A stretch of 5,858 nt of DNA from an uncultured Chlorobiaceae bacterium (GTDB lineage Bacteria > Bacteroidota > Chlorobiia > Chlorobiales > Chlorobiaceae). Position 1 is the stretch's first letter; every line of letters begins with the position of its first letter. Both the position numbers and the translations under genes were made by a program. Location: the NCBI GenBank assembly GCA_903929845.1, contig CAIYWF010000169.1, positions 1-5,858 on the forward strand, read 5' to 3'. This document shows positions 4,684 to 5,858 of the stretch, one piece after another. The notes below the pieces were generated by a model. That model did no database searches. It had not been told where the DNA came from and saw only the letters and a program-made list of their open reading frames with translations.

Positions 4684-5858
4684 ACATTGCGAATAAGTAT
4701 ACGGTTAAATATCCCAGTGTTCCCATGGTACCGAAGGCAACAGGGTCTGGCGGGGCGTCGCTCCTTTTTGTTTTCTTTGAAGCGGCATTGTACCGCTGCC
4801 TGCCAAACAACGGTCTTCCACTCGATAAAGAAAGTTGGTCAGGGCTGGATACAAATTCAGCAAGGCTGCTGGTCGTAAAGGTATTTTCTATGATCTGGGC
4901 GAAAGCTCCAACATTGAATGCAGATCCTTGTATTGCGCCTGGTAAACCGGGTATTGCACCTGGCAAACCAGGCATCATTGATCCTGCAGCCATTTGCGCC
5001 CTGGTGGCTGCGTTATTCGATCTTGCATTGCTACCCGTGTTGGCGGCTGTCTCCGCATTTGTTGTTGAGCTGCTGCTGGTCGCCGAACTGCTCACTGCCG
5101 CACCTGTTGTTGTGGCCGAACTGCTCTCTGCCGCCAATGCTGTCGTGTCAGAGCTGCTTTCTGTAGCCACTGTCGTTATGGCCGCGCTGCTGGTCGCCGA
5201 GCTAATGTCTCCAGTGCCAGTTATTGGCGTCGATTTGCTGGCCGATTGTATACTGCTGACCACTGAGCTGCTCACTCTGTTGGCTAAACTATTAAGACTG
5301 GTTTGATTCGTGATTATAGTCACTGGTGCGGTACTGTAGCTCAGTGATGGCAACTGGTAGTTGCTTGCCAGACCAGTACCATCGGCAAGCGTGATAGTAC
5401 TTATGGCGTTGTTTGCTGTGTCAACACTGGTGTCACTCGCCAAAGCGTTCGTGTAGCTCAAGGTCTCACCGCCGACCCCGGTCACAATTGTCACCGCACC
5501 TGCCAAACTTGATGTGCCATCATAAATCTTGGTTGCCGAAAGTGTAACTGTCTTCGGGGTGATGGTCAGTGGTGCAGTCGTACTGCTCAGCGTCGGCAAC
5601 TGATAGTTGCTCGCCAAGCCTGAACCATCAGCAAGTGTGATAGTGCTGATTGATTTGTTCGTTGTGGCAACATTCGCATCAGTGGCAACGGCATTGCTGT
5701 AAGTCAGCGTCTCGCTGCCGACACCGGTCACAATTGTCACTGCACCGGCCAGACTTGTAGTGCCATCATAAATCTTGCTTGCCGAGAGCGTTACTATCTT
5801 CGGGTTAACAGTAAGCGTGTTGATGCTTGAGACGTTATCAGTAAAACCGTAGCCAAGA
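4667..5858 (-). CDS. Filamentous-haemagglutinin-like surface protein with YDG repeats, C-terminal part (cut by window edge)
   Basis: The frame is open from the right edge (5857) to TAA at 4669-4667, giving at least 396 residues; the start lies outside. A GTG at 5740 is internal to a repeat and is not the start. Residues 19-182 (window numbering) are two 82-residue units with TLSAxKIYDGTxSLAGAV, ETLxYxNAxAxD and GLASNYQLP, matching the YDG/MBG-type beta domains found in large two-partner-secreted adhesins. Residues about 183-290 are a Ser/Thr/Ala-rich linker with three 11-residue units. Then come two PGLPGAI heptapeptides and a short globular-looking part (FNVGAFAQIIENTF). The C-terminus reads PPDPVAFGTMGTLGYLTV and ends in a hydrophobic run and NKNR, like a membrane or sorting anchor. 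A secreted or surface adhesin/haemagglutinin is the likely role; the TPS-type N-terminus and partner transporter are not in view. Confidence 0.82.
   Translation of the reverse strand, partial: LGYGFTDNVSSINTLTVNPKIVTLSASKIYDGTTSLAGAVTIVTGVGSETLTYSNAVATDANVATTNKSISTITLADGSGLASNYQLPTLSSTTAPLTITPKTVTLSATKIYDGTSSLAGAVTIVTGVGGETLSYTNALASDTSVDTANNAISTITLADGTGLASNYQLPSLSYSTAPVTIITNQTSLNSLANRVSSSVVSSIQSASKSTPITGTGDISSATSSAAITTVATESSSDTTALAAESSSATTTGAAVSSSATSSSSTTNAETAANTGSNARSNNAATRAQMAAGSMMPGLPGAIPGLPGAIQGSAFNVGAFAQIIENTFTTSSLAEFVSSPDQLSLSSGRPLFGRQRYNAASKKTKRSDAPPDPVAFGTMGTLGYLTVYLFAMFNKNR
4931..4972 (-). repeat. Two 21-bp units coding PGLPGAI
   Basis: Plus-strand 4931-4951 and 4952-4972 differ at 3 of 21 bases. 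All three differences fall in third codon positions and are synonymous on the minus strand, so both copies encode PGLPGAI exactly. Confidence 0.85.
5069..5167 (-). repeat. Three 33-bp units coding a Ser-rich 11-residue repeat
   Basis: Units on the minus strand at 5167-5135, 5134-5102 and 5101-5069 encode ATESSSDTTAL, AAESSSATTTG and AAVSSSATSSS. All keep SSS at positions 4-6. They form the core of a flexible low-complexity stalk between the YDG domains and the C-terminal anchor-like end. Confidence 0.8.
5312..5803 (-). repeat. Two tandem 246-bp YDG-domain repeats
   Basis: Minus-strand units 5803-5558 and 5557-5312 are exactly 82 codons each with no indels. Both start PKxVTLSAxKIYDGT and end STAPxTI or TTAPxTI. 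The sequence VTIVTGVG is identical in both. The preceding residues (LGYGFTDNVSSINTLTVN) look like the end of another, different beta domain, so the array probably continues outside the window. Confidence 0.92.

Noticed and set aside
4677..5306. Long plus-strand open frame (209 codons) opposite the surface-protein gene
   Set aside because: It mirrors the Ser/Ala-rich low-complexity stalk and gives a Leu/Val/Ala-rich product of biased composition; the minus frame has clear YDG domains and runs through the whole region.

Overview
The window looks like accessory-rich chromosomal DNA of a Gram-negative bacterium. A green sulfur bacterium (Chlorobiaceae) is my best guess. This rests on family context only: a stand-alone GroES-like protein, a short Cys-3 type NadA, kinesin-light-chain-type TPR arrays, and a filamentous-haemagglutinin-like protein with YDG repeats. 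Several products carry export signals or surface-protein repeats, which fits an organism with an outer membrane. The species call is inference.

Layout. (1) Bases 1-415, minus strand: the N-terminal part of an exported GDSL/SGNH esterase, cut by the window edge. (2) Bases 458-712, minus strand: a decayed piece of an IS3-family transposase (OrfB), directly upstream of the esterase gene and on the same strand. The AT-rich DNA from there to 836 holds no gene I can support. (3) Bases 837-4557, plus strand: four co-directional genes, possibly one transcript. They are a divergent GroES-like co-chaperonin, quinolinate synthase NadA, a pentapeptide-repeat membrane protein starting 4 bp after the nadA stop, and an exported protein of seven 42-residue TPR units. 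(4) Bases 4667-5858, minus strand, convergent: the C-terminal part of a very long surface protein with two 82-residue YDG repeats, a Ser/Thr/Ala-rich low-complexity linker, and an unusual hydrophobic C-terminus ending in basic residues. It runs off the right edge.

How the genes relate. Only nadA has a firm metabolic role (de novo NAD synthesis). The pentapeptide gene is probably translationally coupled to nadA, but no functional link can be read from sequence. The outer part of the window is dominated by cell-envelope or exported proteins built from tandem repeats (pentapeptide, TPR, YDG, an 11-residue Ser-rich unit and a 7-residue unit). I do not see a recognisable defence, CRISPR or RNA-gene system. 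The best leads are the tripartite C-terminus of the surface protein, the in-frame coding-like tail after the TPR stop codon, the four-helix pentapeptide protein, and the IS3 remnant next to the esterase gene.
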